Origin: an uncultured Bacteroidales bacterium | Lineage (GTDB): Bacteria; Bacteroidota; Bacteroidia; Bacteroidales; Bacteroidaceae | Assembly: GCA_902798425.1 (NCBI GenBank) | Contig: CADBWR010000008.1 | Coordinates: 182,238-246,237, forward strand | Length of the DNA stretch: 64,000 nt | Direction: 5' to 3' | Shown here: positions 33,459-42,377 of the stretch, one piece after another | Layout: every line of letters begins with the position of its first letter | Position numbering within the stretch: the stretch's first letter is position 1 | Notes under the pieces: generated by a model | The model's input: only the letters and a program-made list of their open reading frames with translations | Told to the model about the DNA's origin: nothing | The model's database searches: none | Made by a program: the position numbers and the translations under genes

Positions 33459-36400
33459 ATGGACAACCAAGATATGACTCCCATCGAGTTAAAGGCGCAG
33501 AAGGCGTGCGAGCTGGATACATTTAATACCATCAACATTGTTGGTATAAAGCAAAAAGTACAAAGCATGCTTGGCATGATAGGCCGTGATGGTATCTTTG
33601 ATGAATATACCAAACACGACATTAGCCACATCAATCAGATGTTGAGACTGCTTGATATTATAATTCCAGAGAATACTTTCTCTCAACTGACAGAAGCGGA
33701 CAGTTTGCTGATTGTATTGTCTATCTATTTCCATGATCTTGGGATGCTTGTTACCAAGAATGAATTCAAAAACAGAGAGAAAAATGGCAGTTATATAGCG
33801 TTTAGAAGCAAATACATCAATGATAAGCGGAATGCTGAAGCCTTAAAACCGCTAGAAGAACATGAGAGAGAGAGGTTTGTTTATCAAGAGTATGTGAGAA
33901 AACGTCATGGACAACGTATTAGTGATTGGCTAACTAACAGCAATGAAGAAGATTATGATTCGGAAGTTGTGAAGATAGTGCGCGGTATGGTGGAAGGCCT
34001 GAAACCAATGTTTATCCAAGATATTGCGAAAATTTGCGTTAGCCACAATGAAGACGATATAGATGATTTCTCCAAATATCCCGTAAAACGTTCTTATGGA
34101 CTAACACCCCAGGAAAATGGGAATGTCAACTATGCTGCCCTCATCCTAAGGACTGCTGATATGATGCATATCACCAGTGACAGGACACCGAGTATTGAAC
34201 TTAGCTTGATTTCTCCCACCAATCCGGTCAGTCAGTTGGAGTGGTCAAAACAGTCTCAGGTTAGTGGTATTTCTGCCAAACCTATGGTGGATGCTGAAGG
34301 GAATGTTGATAGTCAAAAGCAGAGTGATACTCTTGCAGTTTCAGGCTATTTTGAAGACGAAAAGGGCTATTTTGCCCTTATGGAGTATTTACAGTATGCT
34401 CGACGGCAGCTTCAACAGTCATTTAGGGTCAATGAAAAAGCGAAAAAGAAGTTTTCTACAACTTATGATTTCCCATGGAAAGATATAAATGATGAAGAGG
34501 TAGATGCCAAAGATTTTGAAAAGCGCCAGTTAGTGTTCTCGGTTGACCAGCAAAAGATATTGGATTTATTGGTTGGCGAAACTCTCTATAACAATCTCAA
34601 TGTGTCTTTACGTGAACTGTCTCAAAATGCGATAGATGCCGTAAAAGTCAAAAGGTTTGAGTTAGAGAGGGAAGGTATTAAAGATTATGAGCCAAATGTT
34701 GAAGTAGAGTGGATGCCTGATACCCGGGAATTGCTTATCATTGACAATGGTACGGGTATGGATCTTGAAATTATAGAGAATCATCTCTTGAAGGTTGGGT
34801 CTTCCAGATATCAGGACCCCGAATTCCAAAAGTCGCATCAGGGTTATAACTCCATCAGCAGGTTTGGTATTGGGCTGTTATCATGTTTTCTTGTTGCCGA
34901 TGATGTGGATATTCTTACGAATATGAAACAAGAAAATACGCCTCTTTTGTTGAAAGTCAGGAAACTTCATGGACGTTACTTGCTTCGTCATGGAAATGAG
35001 AAGAATTCAAAGATGAGATTTCTCGACAAAACTGGCACCTGCATAAAGTTGAAAATCCGTCCAGATATAGATTTTACCCCACTCTCAATACTAAAAGAGT
35101 GGGTTCTTATGCCGCAATGTGACTTTTCCTATTTAGAAGATGGGAAAAAACAACCGATTGGATATAAAACTACCAAAGAGCTTCTAACCGATGTGTTAAA
35201 GAAAAAGGGGTTGGTGGTTGATGGTCAGTCCTACAAAATTTTTGAACAACAAAACGAAGGTGTAGATTGTTCTATTTTGCTTCGATATAATACATATCTC
35301 AAAGAATGGAGTTTTGTGCAGTACTCTGAGATAGCTAATAACGATGGTTTTGACGTAGAGCCTTGTGGACTCGCTATAGAGGGAATCCGTATAGACGATT
35401 CTACCCCTGGTTATCGAGCCAAATATCTGGTGGCGATGGTTAATTTATATGGTGAAAACGCTCCACGTACAAATGTTGCCCGTACAGCCATCAATTCACA
35501 GACCATGCGGAATATGTTGGAGACAGTATATGGTGGTTATCTTGATGTCGTTACATCTCAGGTGAGAGATTTATCAAAGTCATATTCACCGACGTGGGCA
35601 TCATCCGAGATGAACTACCTACTCAATCGACTTTTAACAAATCAAGAAAACAGAAGAGATTTGTTGTTAGATGGCCAGATCTTTAATACAAAGCTAAATG
35701 AGCAAGAGTATTATTTAATCGAAAAAGAAGGTTGTCGTCAATTCTCATCTTTGAAAGTTCTAAAAGCTGAGGGACACTTCTGGACTATTGATAGTGCAGC
35801 CTATCAGTCTGCGAACAGCCTCATACGTGAAGTAAGTACTACCAATTATTCGGCTATAAGTATACTGAAGAACCTTTATGGAGAAGGTTCACCGATATTG
35901 AAAGACATCGACGTGACATTAACCAAGAATCGATATTTCAATAGCCTCGATGATATTATCCTTTCAAATTTTCAGGTTTCTGTCATTCAACTTTTTGAGG
36001 AGAATAGAACGCTTAACCTCAAATGGGAGGTGAAACAGAAGGGCAGTCCTGATTTTTGGAATGTCATTAAATGTAAGACGTTAACACGTTCCCCTTATGG
36101 ACAGCATTCCCTTTTTCTTCAAAATTCTGACGAGATTCAAATTCTGGCCGCAGGCTATGAAGGCATCAGGACAGATTTCGGCATATACATGCCCAAAGGA
36201 AGTGAACTGTATGAGTATTTGATTGACATATACAGTCAGTTCTCACAGAAACCAGACGAAGAGAGCTACATACTACACTGCGTTGCCTCTTTCATCTATA
36301 ATCAATTTACAAAAGGCAATAAGGTGGCAAAATGGGAAGCTGCTTTCAAGGAGTTTGTTCAACGCTCTTATGCCTCTCCTTATACATCAGAGATAATGGA

Positions 36401-36503
36401 TAGTGTCAATATAGACAAATTAGTTGAAGCTTGTAATAAGTCCTCTTTTAAACTTTACGACAAGAGTCGGTGGTATAGGGAAAAGATGAACTATTATTCG
36501 TAA
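33459..36503 (+). CDS. HD phosphohydrolase-like domain fused to Hsp90-type (GHKL) ATPase
   Basis: 1014 residues. The N-terminal HD domain has the full H...HD...D set: His 57 in KHDISHINQ, His 92-Asp 93 in YFHDLGM and Asp 234 in LRTADMMHI, with CVSHNED (His 196) between. The second domain is GHKL: N-box LRELSQNAIDAV (Glu 386, Asn 390), G1 box IIDNGTGMD (Asp 429) and G2 box SRFGIGLLSCFL at 467-478. The remaining about 500 residues include an APRTNVARTAIN stretch reminiscent of the Hsp90 middle-domain Arg and are otherwise unrecognised. HD domains cleave phosphoester or nucleotide bonds; coupling to an Hsp90-like switch suggests a sensor-effector. It is a single gene with no coupled partner, 266 nt before the DUF2158 module. 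Confidence 0.8.
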   Translation: MDNQDMTPIELKAQKACELDTFNTINIVGIKQKVQSMLGMIGRDGIFDEYTKHDISHINQMLRLLDIIIPENTFSQLTEADSLLIVLSIYFHDLGMLVTKNEFKNREKNGSYIAFRSKYINDKRNAEALKPLEEHERERFVYQEYVRKRHGQRISDWLTNSNEEDYDSEVVKIVRGMVEGLKPMFIQDIAKICVSHNEDDIDDFSKYPVKRSYGLTPQENGNVNYAALILRTADMMHITSDRTPSIELSLISPTNPVSQLEWSKQSQVSGISAKPMVDAEGNVDSQKQSDTLAVSGYFEDEKGYFALMEYLQYARRQLQQSFRVNEKAKKKFSTTYDFPWKDINDEEVDAKDFEKRQLVFSVDQQKILDLLVGETLYNNLNVSLRELSQNAIDAVKVKRFELEREGIKDYEPNVEVEWMPDTRELLIIDNGTGMDLEIIENHLLKVGSSRYQDPEFQKSHQGYNSISRFGIGLLSCFLVADDVDILTNMKQENTPLLLKVRKLHGRYLLRHGNEKNSKMRFLDKTGTCIKLKIRPDIDFTPLSILKEWVLMPQCDFSYLEDGKKQPIGYKTTKELLTDVLKKKGLVVDGQSYKIFEQQNEGVDCSILLRYNTYLKEWSFVQYSEIANNDGFDVEPCGLAIEGIRIDDSTPGYRAKYLVAMVNLYGENAPRTNVARTAINSQTMRNMLETVYGGYLDVVTSQVRDLSKSYSPTWASSEMNYLLNRLLTNQENRRDLLLDGQIFNTKLNEQEYYLIEKEGCRQFSSLKVLKAEGHFWTIDSAAYQSANSLIREVSTTNYSAISILKNLYGEGSPILKDIDVTLTKNRYFNSLDDIILSNFQVSVIQLFEENRTLNLKWEVKQKGSPDFWNVIKCKTLTRSPYGQHSLFLQNSDEIQILAAGYEGIRTDFGIYMPKGSELYEYLIDIYSQFSQKPDEESYILHCVASFIYNQFTKGNKVAKWEAAFKEFVQRSYASPYTSEIMDSVNIDKLVEACNKSSFKLYDKSRWYREKMNYYS

Positions 36504-36604
36504 TTGAAATTAATAGAGGTGTGGGTGTACCTACACAGATACGAAAGGAGTTAGAGAACCTAGAACTAAGGGTAAGGAAACAGAAAACTGGTAAATGATA
36601 TGTT

Positions 36605-36643
36605 TCAACTAATCCACGATACGAAGCAATATCAGATGAATAA
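36605..36643 (+). pseudogene. Fragment of NPxY-type repeat gene (STNPRYEAISDE)
   Basis: In one frame the stretch reads STNPRYEAISDE then stop. Its DNA (TCCACGATACGAAGCAATAT) recurs at 47547 and, with changes, near 38391. I see no other gene in 36504-36769. Confidence 0.5.
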
Positions 36644-36769
36644 ATTTCAGCCTTCAGACTTCAACCATCAGCCATCGTTCAGTAATTTGGGGATGGTCTT
36701 TTATTCCTTGTGATGGATAACGGATATGATTGACGAAAATATGTACAATAATTGAATAATATAAACAAT

Positions 36770-37009
36770 ATGAGTAAATTCAAAAGAGGCGATTTGGTTA
36801 AACTCAAATCTGGTGGACCTGTAATGACAGTAATCACAGTGTTAACGGAGGAGAATAAAACAGAGTCAACTTCAGTTATACTCGAAGCATTGAGGACTAA
36901 TAATCCAGAATGCGATTCTTTTGCATCTTGTTCCTGGTTCGATGAATCCAAGGAACTTAAACAAGAGTTCTTTCCTGAAGATACCCTAGACGAGTATATA
37001 GTAGAATGA
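36770..37009 (+). CDS. DUF2158 (YodC-like) small protein
   Basis: 79 residues from ATG 36770 (MSKFKRGDLVKLKSGGPVMTV); the frame allows a start 18 nt upstream. FKRGDLVKLKSGGPVMTV is the DUF2158 signature, followed by the CSWFD core motif and FFPEDTLDEYI. The fold is a small beta barrel; the function is unknown. Its stop overlaps the protease start (ATGA 37006-37009). A possible inhibitor, immunity or adaptor role for the protease next door is inference from the coupling. Confidence 0.8.
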   Translation: MSKFKRGDLVKLKSGGPVMTVITVLTEENKTESTSVILEALRTNNPECDSFASCSWFDESKELKQEFFPEDTLDEYIVE

Positions 37010-37731
37010 ACTTAGCTCAATTATCTACAGGTGCAGCAGTGGGGCTATTATGCTGTGGGGATTCGCAAGGATCTTGTTTCCTTATGACATATAGAGGACG
37101 TAACTATCTTGTAACAGATTATCATGTTCTTTTTAGAAAAAGAGATAACAATCCTTATGCAGATCATGTAACTGTTAATTTCTATAGCCAAGAGTCAACC
37201 ATTAATACTGTGCTAAGGATAATGTTTAAGATGTCTAATGTTACGAAAGTAAGCTCTCCTTCATCTGATTTGGCAATAGTAGAGATAACAGATGAGGCTA
37301 ATAAGTTTGAATACGAAAACGGCTCTTCTCAGGACTTGTATTTCCTGTCTTTGGCAACTCCAGAATACTCCCAACTCTGGGGTAGTCAGGTCTTGATTTT
37401 GGGTCACCCAACATCCCTGAAAAAGGAAGTGCCTTTTACGCTCAAACCATTTCTGTCTGCTGGTATAGTTAGTTCTTATGACATAGAAGCTCAAAAATTC
37501 ATCATCAACATTCCTGCTTATTACGGTAATAGTGGTGGTCCCGTACTGATGATTAATTCAGAAAGAGAGGTTGAGGTGGTTGGTATAATACAGAATATCA
37601 TCATCTTCAATTTGGAGTGGAAAAATCGCTATGAACAAGGCATGTCTCGAACTGATTGGCATAATTCTGGCTATACTATTTGCCGAGATGTTCTGAATAT
37701 AAAGTCCTTAATAGAAACACTCTACCAATGA
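37006..37731 (+). CDS. Trypsin-like serine protease of a coupled three-gene module
   Basis: 241 residues, no signal peptide, so probably cytoplasmic. A chymotrypsin-fold catalytic triad is readable: His 40 in LVTDYHVLF, Asp 88 in SSDLAIVEI and Ser 176 in YYGNSGGPVLM. QGSCFLMTYRGRNYLVTDYH at the N-terminus and VLILGHPTSLKKEVPFTLKPFLSAGIV in the middle fit the trypsin_2 group. Start and stop codons overlap both neighbours (ATGA at 37006 and 37728), so DUF2158, protease and repeat protein are made together. Intracellular trypsin-like proteases are frequent effectors in bacterial conflict systems. Confidence 0.85.
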   Translation: MNLAQLSTGAAVGLLCCGDSQGSCFLMTYRGRNYLVTDYHVLFRKRDNNPYADHVTVNFYSQESTINTVLRIMFKMSNVTKVSSPSSDLAIVEITDEANKFEYENGSSQDLYFLSLATPEYSQLWGSQVLILGHPTSLKKEVPFTLKPFLSAGIVSSYDIEAQKFIINIPAYYGNSGGPVLMINSEREVEVVGIIQNIIIFNLEWKNRYEQGMSRTDWHNSGYTICRDVLNIKSLIETLYQ

Positions 37732-38261
37732 TACCCAGTATAAAAAATCCCAAATATAACCAACGGATTAATCCTGAGTATAATCCGCATATCAACCCGA
37801 GGTACAATGCACATATAAATCCTAAATTCAATGCGCATATCAACCCCAAATACAATTCACACATCAACCCCAAATACAATTCACAAATCAATCCACTCTA
37901 CAATCCGCATATAAATCCAAAGTACAATTCACAGATTAATCCAAGGTATAATATGAGGATTAATCCGAAGTATAATGCAAGTATCAACCCATTATATTCT
38001 TCGCTCAATGGATGTCCGTTGATTTATTCTCTTGATGGTATATTTCTGTTTTATGCTGTTTCACTTAGCGACAAAGAGAATGTAGGGTATATCATATATA
38101 AAGAGAATTGTGAGACAAGTTTCTATGCCTTTAATAATAGTGAGGAAGGATATGTTTTATACGATGTTGCAATGACTTTGATAGGATATTGGGTTAAGAC
38201 TGATGTTGGCTTCAACTGGTTTGATGCCAATAGTGAATGGATTTTTTATGTTATACTCTAA
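37728..38261 (+). CDS. Octapeptide (NPxYNxxI) repeat protein of the protease module
   Basis: 177 residues from ATG 37728 (MIPSIKNPKYN), overlapping the protease stop by 4 nt. Residues 7-94 are eleven successive 8-residue units N-P-x-Y-N-x-x-I, encoded by a 24-bp tandem repeat (37746-38009). The C-terminal domain (about 95-177) is rich in Tyr, Phe and short strands: SSLNGCPLIYSLDGIFLFYAVSLSDKENVGYIIYKENCETSFY...WIFYVIL. No family is recognised. The repeat could be a protease substrate, a solenoid or a binding array; short pieces of related genes lie at 36605, 38354 and 47533. Confidence 0.75.
   Translation: MIPSIKNPKYNQRINPEYNPHINPRYNAHINPKFNAHINPKYNSHINPKYNSQINPLYNPHINPKYNSQINPRYNMRINPKYNASINPLYSSLNGCPLIYSLDGIFLFYAVSLSDKENVGYIIYKENCETSFYAFNNSEEGYVLYDVAMTLIGYWVKTDVGFNWFDANSEWIFYVIL
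37746..38009 (+). repeat. 24-bp tandem repeat encoding NPxYNxxI (11 units)
   Basis: Codon-level units AAY-CCN-xxR-TAY-AAY-x-x-ATY repeat eleven times, the last one degenerate (NPLYSSLN). The units differ in sequence at variable codons, so selection for the protein repeat is likely rather than recent slippage alone. Confidence 0.9.
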
Positions 38262-38276
38262 TGTTAAGATCATCAT

Positions 38277-38372
38277 ATGCCACTTAAAACGCCAACAATC
38301 AAGAAAACCAAAGTGGTTTCGGAGCCACTGAAGGAGCAGATCCTAAAGGGTGACGCCCCCATAATCGAATAG
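38277..38372 (+). pseudogene. Truncated copy of the 113-residue MPLxTP gene
   Basis: Reads MPLKTPTIKKTKVVSEPLKE then QILKGDAPIIE and a stop. The N-terminal 26 residues closely match the intact gene at 47652 (MPLITPPIKNIKEVTEPLKE, then QILKGD); the remaining about 85 residues are lost. Confidence 0.7.
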
Positions 38373-38593
38373 ACTATGATCCAACTCTCAATCCACGATA
38401 CGAAACGATATTTAATCCTGACAACATTGACCAGGATTGCGATAGAATAGCAAGCCCGATGAATGTCGAGGCGGATTTCATCAAGGAGGCACTGGATGCT
38501 GGGCTGTATAAGCAGACAACAAGAATCACATCATCCATCCTACTTCAGACATCAGACAACGTTCACAGGACTATGGTTATCCTTCATATATAG
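38354..38593 (+). pseudogene. Fragment related to the NPxY repeat genes
   Basis: An open stretch without an obvious start reads DYDPTLNPRYETIFNPDNI, then DQDCDRIASPMNVEADFIKE and ALDAGLYKQT. The NPRYETIFNPDNID part is related to FTPRYEAIFDIENID at 47533. It fills the 38262-38612 gap together with the MPLxTP fragment. Confidence 0.45.
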
Positions 38594-38612
38594 ACAGATA
38601 AATAAGAAGTTG

Positions 38613-38966
38613 ATGAACACTAAATACAAAAAGCTCGAAGATGCTCTTCTTAATGCAACTGACTTGCTGATTGAAAAAGCAAAGAGTCAGGGTGAGAAAG
38701 CCCTCTACAATCTTTTCAAGTCAGCTATTCTGCAGAAATATAAGGAGCAATATGACGTAGAGATTCAGCAAGGCGAAGTAGTGAAGGACACTGTTGACAA
38801 GAGCATTGACTTCCTCTTTGAAAACGCATGTGTCAGTTTCAGAACGCTTCCCAATATAAAGGATCTCGACAAAGAAGATGTTATAAAGCAAGCACAGGCC
38901 GCTTTACCCTCGTGGAAGGCAATGGTAATACAGAATCTAACTAATAAAGGAATAAGGGTGGTTTAA
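38613..38966 (+). CDS. Hypothetical helical protein upstream of RAYT copy
   Basis: 117 residues from ATG 38613 (MNTKYKKLEDALLN); an open frame upstream to 38463 is the fragment region. The protein is mostly helical and charged (ATDLLIEKAKSQGEKALYNLFKSAILQKYKEQYDVEIQQGEVV, KSIDFLFENACVSF, KDLDKEDVIKQAQAALPSW). I recognise no family. The RAYT gene starts 3 nt after its stop, so the pair may be cotranscribed. Confidence 0.6.
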   Translation: MNTKYKKLEDALLNATDLLIEKAKSQGEKALYNLFKSAILQKYKEQYDVEIQQGEVVKDTVDKSIDFLFENACVSFRTLPNIKDLDKEDVIKQAQAALPSWKAMVIQNLTNKGIRVV

Positions 38967-38969
38967 CCA

Positions 38970-39719
38970 ATGCCACGCCAGTCACGAAAGCCCTCAGACA
39001 CCGGTATATACCATGTGATGATGCGTGGTATTAATCATCAAACCATCTTTGAAGATGAGGAAGACAACTACCAGTTCATCAACACCCTCGACCGCATGCG
39101 CGTTAGGTACGATGACGAAGGCAACGCCTGTGGCAGGAACTGCTGTTACTACGCCTACTGCCTCATGGGCAACCACTTCCACCTCCTGATACGTGAGCGC
39201 GACGAAAGAGTGGGAGAGACCATCAAACGCATAGCAAGTTCATACGTGTATTATTATAATAGGAAGTACGGTCGCGACGGACACCTGTTCAAAGAGCGCT
39301 TCAAAAGCGAGCCCGTCAACGACATGGCCTACTTCACCGTACTGCTGAGATATATACACCAAAATCCTGTCAAGGCGGGCATAGTAGAAAAAGTAAAGGA
39401 CTACGAGTTCAGCTCCTGGGGCGAGTACGACGGCACAGTAGAGCCAGTATTTCAGATCTGCGATGTCAATACCGTACTGAATAGGATATCCTTTAAGGAC
39501 CTAGACGAATGGGTCAACGAGCCACTGGCAGATGATGTCTGCTGTTTAGACAACGACAATGAACGCCCTCGCTTGCGTCTTTCAGACGAGCAAGTGTGGC
39601 AAGAGATAATAAGGATAGCAGGTGTAACCTCACGTACCGCTATGACAGTACCTGTCCCTTGTCATATTTGCAACAAGCCGAGGTCCTGTTTGTTAATTAT
39701 CTGTCAGACTCACAATTAG
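38970..39719 (+). CDS. REP-associated tyrosine transposase (RAYT), C-terminally damaged
   Basis: 249 residues read, of which about 225 are native. The Y1/HUH transposase core is complete: TGIYHVMMRGINHQTIFEDEED, LMGNHFHLLIRE with HFH at 69-71, SYVYYYNRKYGRDGHLFKERFKSEPV with the catalytic Tyr near 94-96, and YIHQNPVKAGIV. The last residues (RTAMTVPVPCHICNKPRSC) are encoded by the REP-like 17-mer at 39650 and following DNA, and the C-terminal HTH seen in the 45617 copy (LRQLSRLTGISYGV) is missing. RAYTs process REP palindromes as single-strand DNA. It may be inactive. Confidence 0.85.
   Translation: MPRQSRKPSDTGIYHVMMRGINHQTIFEDEEDNYQFINTLDRMRVRYDDEGNACGRNCCYYAYCLMGNHFHLLIRERDERVGETIKRIASSYVYYYNRKYGRDGHLFKERFKSEPVNDMAYFTVLLRYIHQNPVKAGIVEKVKDYEFSSWGEYDGTVEPVFQICDVNTVLNRISFKDLDEWVNEPLADDVCCLDNDNERPRLRLSDEQVWQEIIRIAGVTSRTAMTVPVPCHICNKPRSCLLIICQTHN
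39650..39666. repeat. REP-like 17-mer ACCTGTCCCTTGTCATA, copy 2
   Basis: Sits where RAYT similarity ends. With the TGACAG just before it and the 17-mer's own TGTCA it forms a short inverted repeat (TGACA/TGTCA). Confidence 0.7.
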
Positions 39720-39751
39720 GGCAGTTTAAGTGGCCGGGTGTCTCATCATTG

Positions 39752-40588
39752 ATGAAACAGGACATGACAATTTCCGATTTCATGAAGGCAGAGACGCTTG
39801 AGATACCGTCATATGACTTCCATCGACTTGACCTGCTGACCTCCAAACTGGTCATAGCTAAACTGTTTGCAGCCGACGAGATAACCATTGATAGTGACAA
39901 TAACGTCAGGATTCACACGAAGCAAGGTGGCCACTTACCAGAAAATGAAGGCTATTTCCATAGTATGAAGTATCTGGTACCCGCTCCCAACGATTGTGAA
40001 TGCTTCAAGGAATATGACCTTGTATCCAATCTCTACCCGCTGGTCCCCGAACGACTGACCAATGCTTTGAAACGATACGAGCATATCAATTTGGAGATAA
40101 AAGGTACACGGACCTATCGTGTAACTGCCTTCTCCAATGCCTATATGGCACTTTTCGATCAAGATGCAAGGACTATACACCCCGTACACGGATTATATTC
40201 GATAGATAGACATTTGGAACGAAAGCCAGAGACCTATATTAATGGCTTTGACAACAAGAGGTCTAACTTCCAATTCTTCGATTTCGGTTACGACTGGATG
40301 CAGGACAAGAAGGGCATGATGTTGTTAGCATATGTTGCCCCACGTGAACTGACCACGAAAGATCGTGTGGAAATAGAAAAGTTCAGAGACTCTTTGCCCG
40401 ACTATTACCAAGGCGTGATGGAAGGGTGGACTATTCTGGTAACAGCTATGAAAATTGACAATTTAGTAGTACTTCCAGGAAAAAGGACACGAAAGGAGAT
40501 GATAGCGAAACTGAGTCCAGAGTTTTGGGAGGTATACAAAGACTTTGAGTTTAAATTTCTTGATGGAACTGTGGTGTCTAAGCACTAA
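39752..40588 (+). CDS. Hypothetical protein, probably 5'-truncated
   Basis: About 278 residues from ATG 39752; the frame stays open upstream to 39596 through the RAYT end, and the coding-like sequence QQAEVLFVNYLSDSQLGQFK before the ATG suggests the true N-terminus was lost at the REP junction (39666). The body reads like a folded soluble protein (IPSYDFHRLDLLTSKLVIAKLFA, HGLYSIDRHLERKPETYINGF, FWEVYKDFEFKFLDGTVV). I recognise no domain. Confidence 0.5.
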   Translation: MKQDMTISDFMKAETLEIPSYDFHRLDLLTSKLVIAKLFAADEITIDSDNNVRIHTKQGGHLPENEGYFHSMKYLVPAPNDCECFKEYDLVSNLYPLVPERLTNALKRYEHINLEIKGTRTYRVTAFSNAYMALFDQDARTIHPVHGLYSIDRHLERKPETYINGFDNKRSNFQFFDFGYDWMQDKKGMMLLAYVAPRELTTKDRVEIEKFRDSLPDYYQGVMEGWTILVTAMKIDNLVVLPGKRTRKEMIAKLSPEFWEVYKDFEFKFLDGTVVSKH

Positions 40589-40648
40589 TTGAGGTCTAGT
40601 GTTGAATATGAAGGATAAAGATACAGTGCCCAAAACTCAATTTGTTCA

Positions 40649-42292
40649 ATGAATATGTCTCAGACAAAATATCCTAAATATAAGGCAGCAATAGAGGCTG
40701 TTATGTCTGCTATAAAAGCAGATGATGACAAAGCCGTAGAAACTGCTATCGAGCAATTGTATGCTGCTCAGGATGAAGAGATGAGTCAGGGCGTATCCGA
40801 CCCAGAAGGTGTCCTATTGAACTTTCGTGGTGCTATTGGTGGTATTGAAAATCATCTTCGTACAGGAGATATTCTTTCCGCAAGTATTCTCTTTATGGAT
40901 TTGACGGATCAGTTTGACGATATGTGTGCCAATTCGCCTTTTACTCTTGAGGAGATATGGCCTATCGAGAAATTAATGAGGGAAACCGCCAAACATGTTA
41001 GAAGTGCTATAAAACAGTCTTTGCCGGAAGAATTAAGAAATAGAACAAAGGAGAATACAAAAGAACGAGAAGAGCAACCAAAGCAAGAGAGGCCAATTGG
41101 ACCTTGTGCCCTTTGCCGAGAAAAGGATGCATTGTGTAAAGGTTCTCATTTAGCTCCCCATCTTCTGATTCAGTCTTTTCTTTCATATAATGGCTCCACA
41201 AACCGTGATACAGAAGTAGTAAATGAGACCACAATGGCAGGCCTTCAGAAGGAGCGTAAATGGGGCCGGGCTGTTCCTGAAGAAGCTATTGATGATACTT
41301 TCGGAGAGGTGCCCAACGAAGAAAAAGTCACGATTAAGTCATCCGCAGTAACTCGCGATGATGTATTCTGCAAGGATTGCGAAAAACGTTTCGGTTATAT
41401 TGAGACCGCTTATGCCGCCAGTTTCCGTAAGCATATTCCCTGTAATAACAGCCTGTTAGCTTATGTTTTCTGGTTAGGTGTCTTCTGGCGACTATCAGTA
41501 GGCAAGATGGCATTACAGTTGAATGCAAAAGATGAAAAGTTCATTGGTGACCTTCTCCACCGTTTGATGCCACATGATGCCAAGGAGATTAAGAACATGG
41601 CAGCGAACGGCTCTATGGGAAAATATGGCTATCGCGTTTATCACTGTGCAAATACAAAAGGAGAGTTGTCTGGTGTGATAGGCATGCATACCGATCAGTC
41701 ACCTTATTGGTTGCTGTTAGGAGAATATGTAGTAGTCTTATACAGCAATAAGAATAAAGCCTTAAAGGAAGGTCCCGTCAATGATTTTGAACATGGAGAG
41801 CAGTGGCAGGAGATACCTTTTATTGAGTACTGGAAGATGAAGCAGCATATCCTTGATGCCAATGCCGCTTACGAGAATCGTCATATGGGTGAAGAGCGTG
41901 AAAAGATAGTAGATGTCATAAAAGGCGATCATGTCGAAAATCTACCTTCATTCTTATCTGATTTAGATGCAGAAGAGATTTCCTATGACGACCTGAAAGG
42001 ACAGACCCTATACCAATTCAAAATACCAGGATCCCTTATGAAGATAATGTCACTCACCGAACAACACCCTGAGGCCGATACCCCAGGGAAACGATATGCT
42101 CTTATTGAGAAAGAACTGGGATATACTTCTGAAGAAATACAGGAAATGTGTGACTATTGGGAAGATCATGCTAAGATACGTCGAATTCAAGCTGTCAGCC
42201 GTCAGGTAAAGAAGTCAAATAAGGAAAAAGCGAAGAAAAACAAGCGCAAAAGACGTGAAAAAAATAGACAACGCCAAAAGAATCGTAGATGA
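40649..42292 (+). CDS. HNH-like zinc protein of unknown function
   Basis: 547 residues. N-terminal helical region (1-130), then a treble-clef style zinc site: CALC at 153-156, a GSHLAPHLL segment at 165-173 with two His, and FCKDCEKRFG with C241/C244. The CxxC...SHxxP...CxxCE pattern is that of HNH-related proteins found in restriction and defence loci; the SH in place of the HNH DH/HH pair makes nuclease activity uncertain. A central YWLLLGEYVVVLYS strand region and a very basic tail (KKSNKEKAKKNKRKRREKN...) follow. No partner gene is coupled to it; the next gene is 85 nt away. Confidence 0.6.
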   Translation: MNMSQTKYPKYKAAIEAVMSAIKADDDKAVETAIEQLYAAQDEEMSQGVSDPEGVLLNFRGAIGGIENHLRTGDILSASILFMDLTDQFDDMCANSPFTLEEIWPIEKLMRETAKHVRSAIKQSLPEELRNRTKENTKEREEQPKQERPIGPCALCREKDALCKGSHLAPHLLIQSFLSYNGSTNRDTEVVNETTMAGLQKERKWGRAVPEEAIDDTFGEVPNEEKVTIKSSAVTRDDVFCKDCEKRFGYIETAYAASFRKHIPCNNSLLAYVFWLGVFWRLSVGKMALQLNAKDEKFIGDLLHRLMPHDAKEIKNMAANGSMGKYGYRVYHCANTKGELSGVIGMHTDQSPYWLLLGEYVVVLYSNKNKALKEGPVNDFEHGEQWQEIPFIEYWKMKQHILDANAAYENRHMGEEREKIVDVIKGDHVENLPSFLSDLDAEEISYDDLKGQTLYQFKIPGSLMKIMSLTEQHPEADTPGKRYALIEKELGYTSEEIQEMCDYWEDHAKIRRIQAVSRQVKKSNKEKAKKNKRKRREKNRQRQKNRR

Positions 42293-42377
42293 ATTGATGA
42301 TGTATTACGTTCAAGTGATGATGACCAATAAATAATCTCAGCGATCTTTTAAATATAAGAGTAATAATCCTTAAATT

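Noticed and set aside
37746-38009. 24-bp tandem repeat as a CRISPR array
   Set aside because: Units are contiguous without spacers and stay in frame as NPxYNxxI codons; no cas genes are present.
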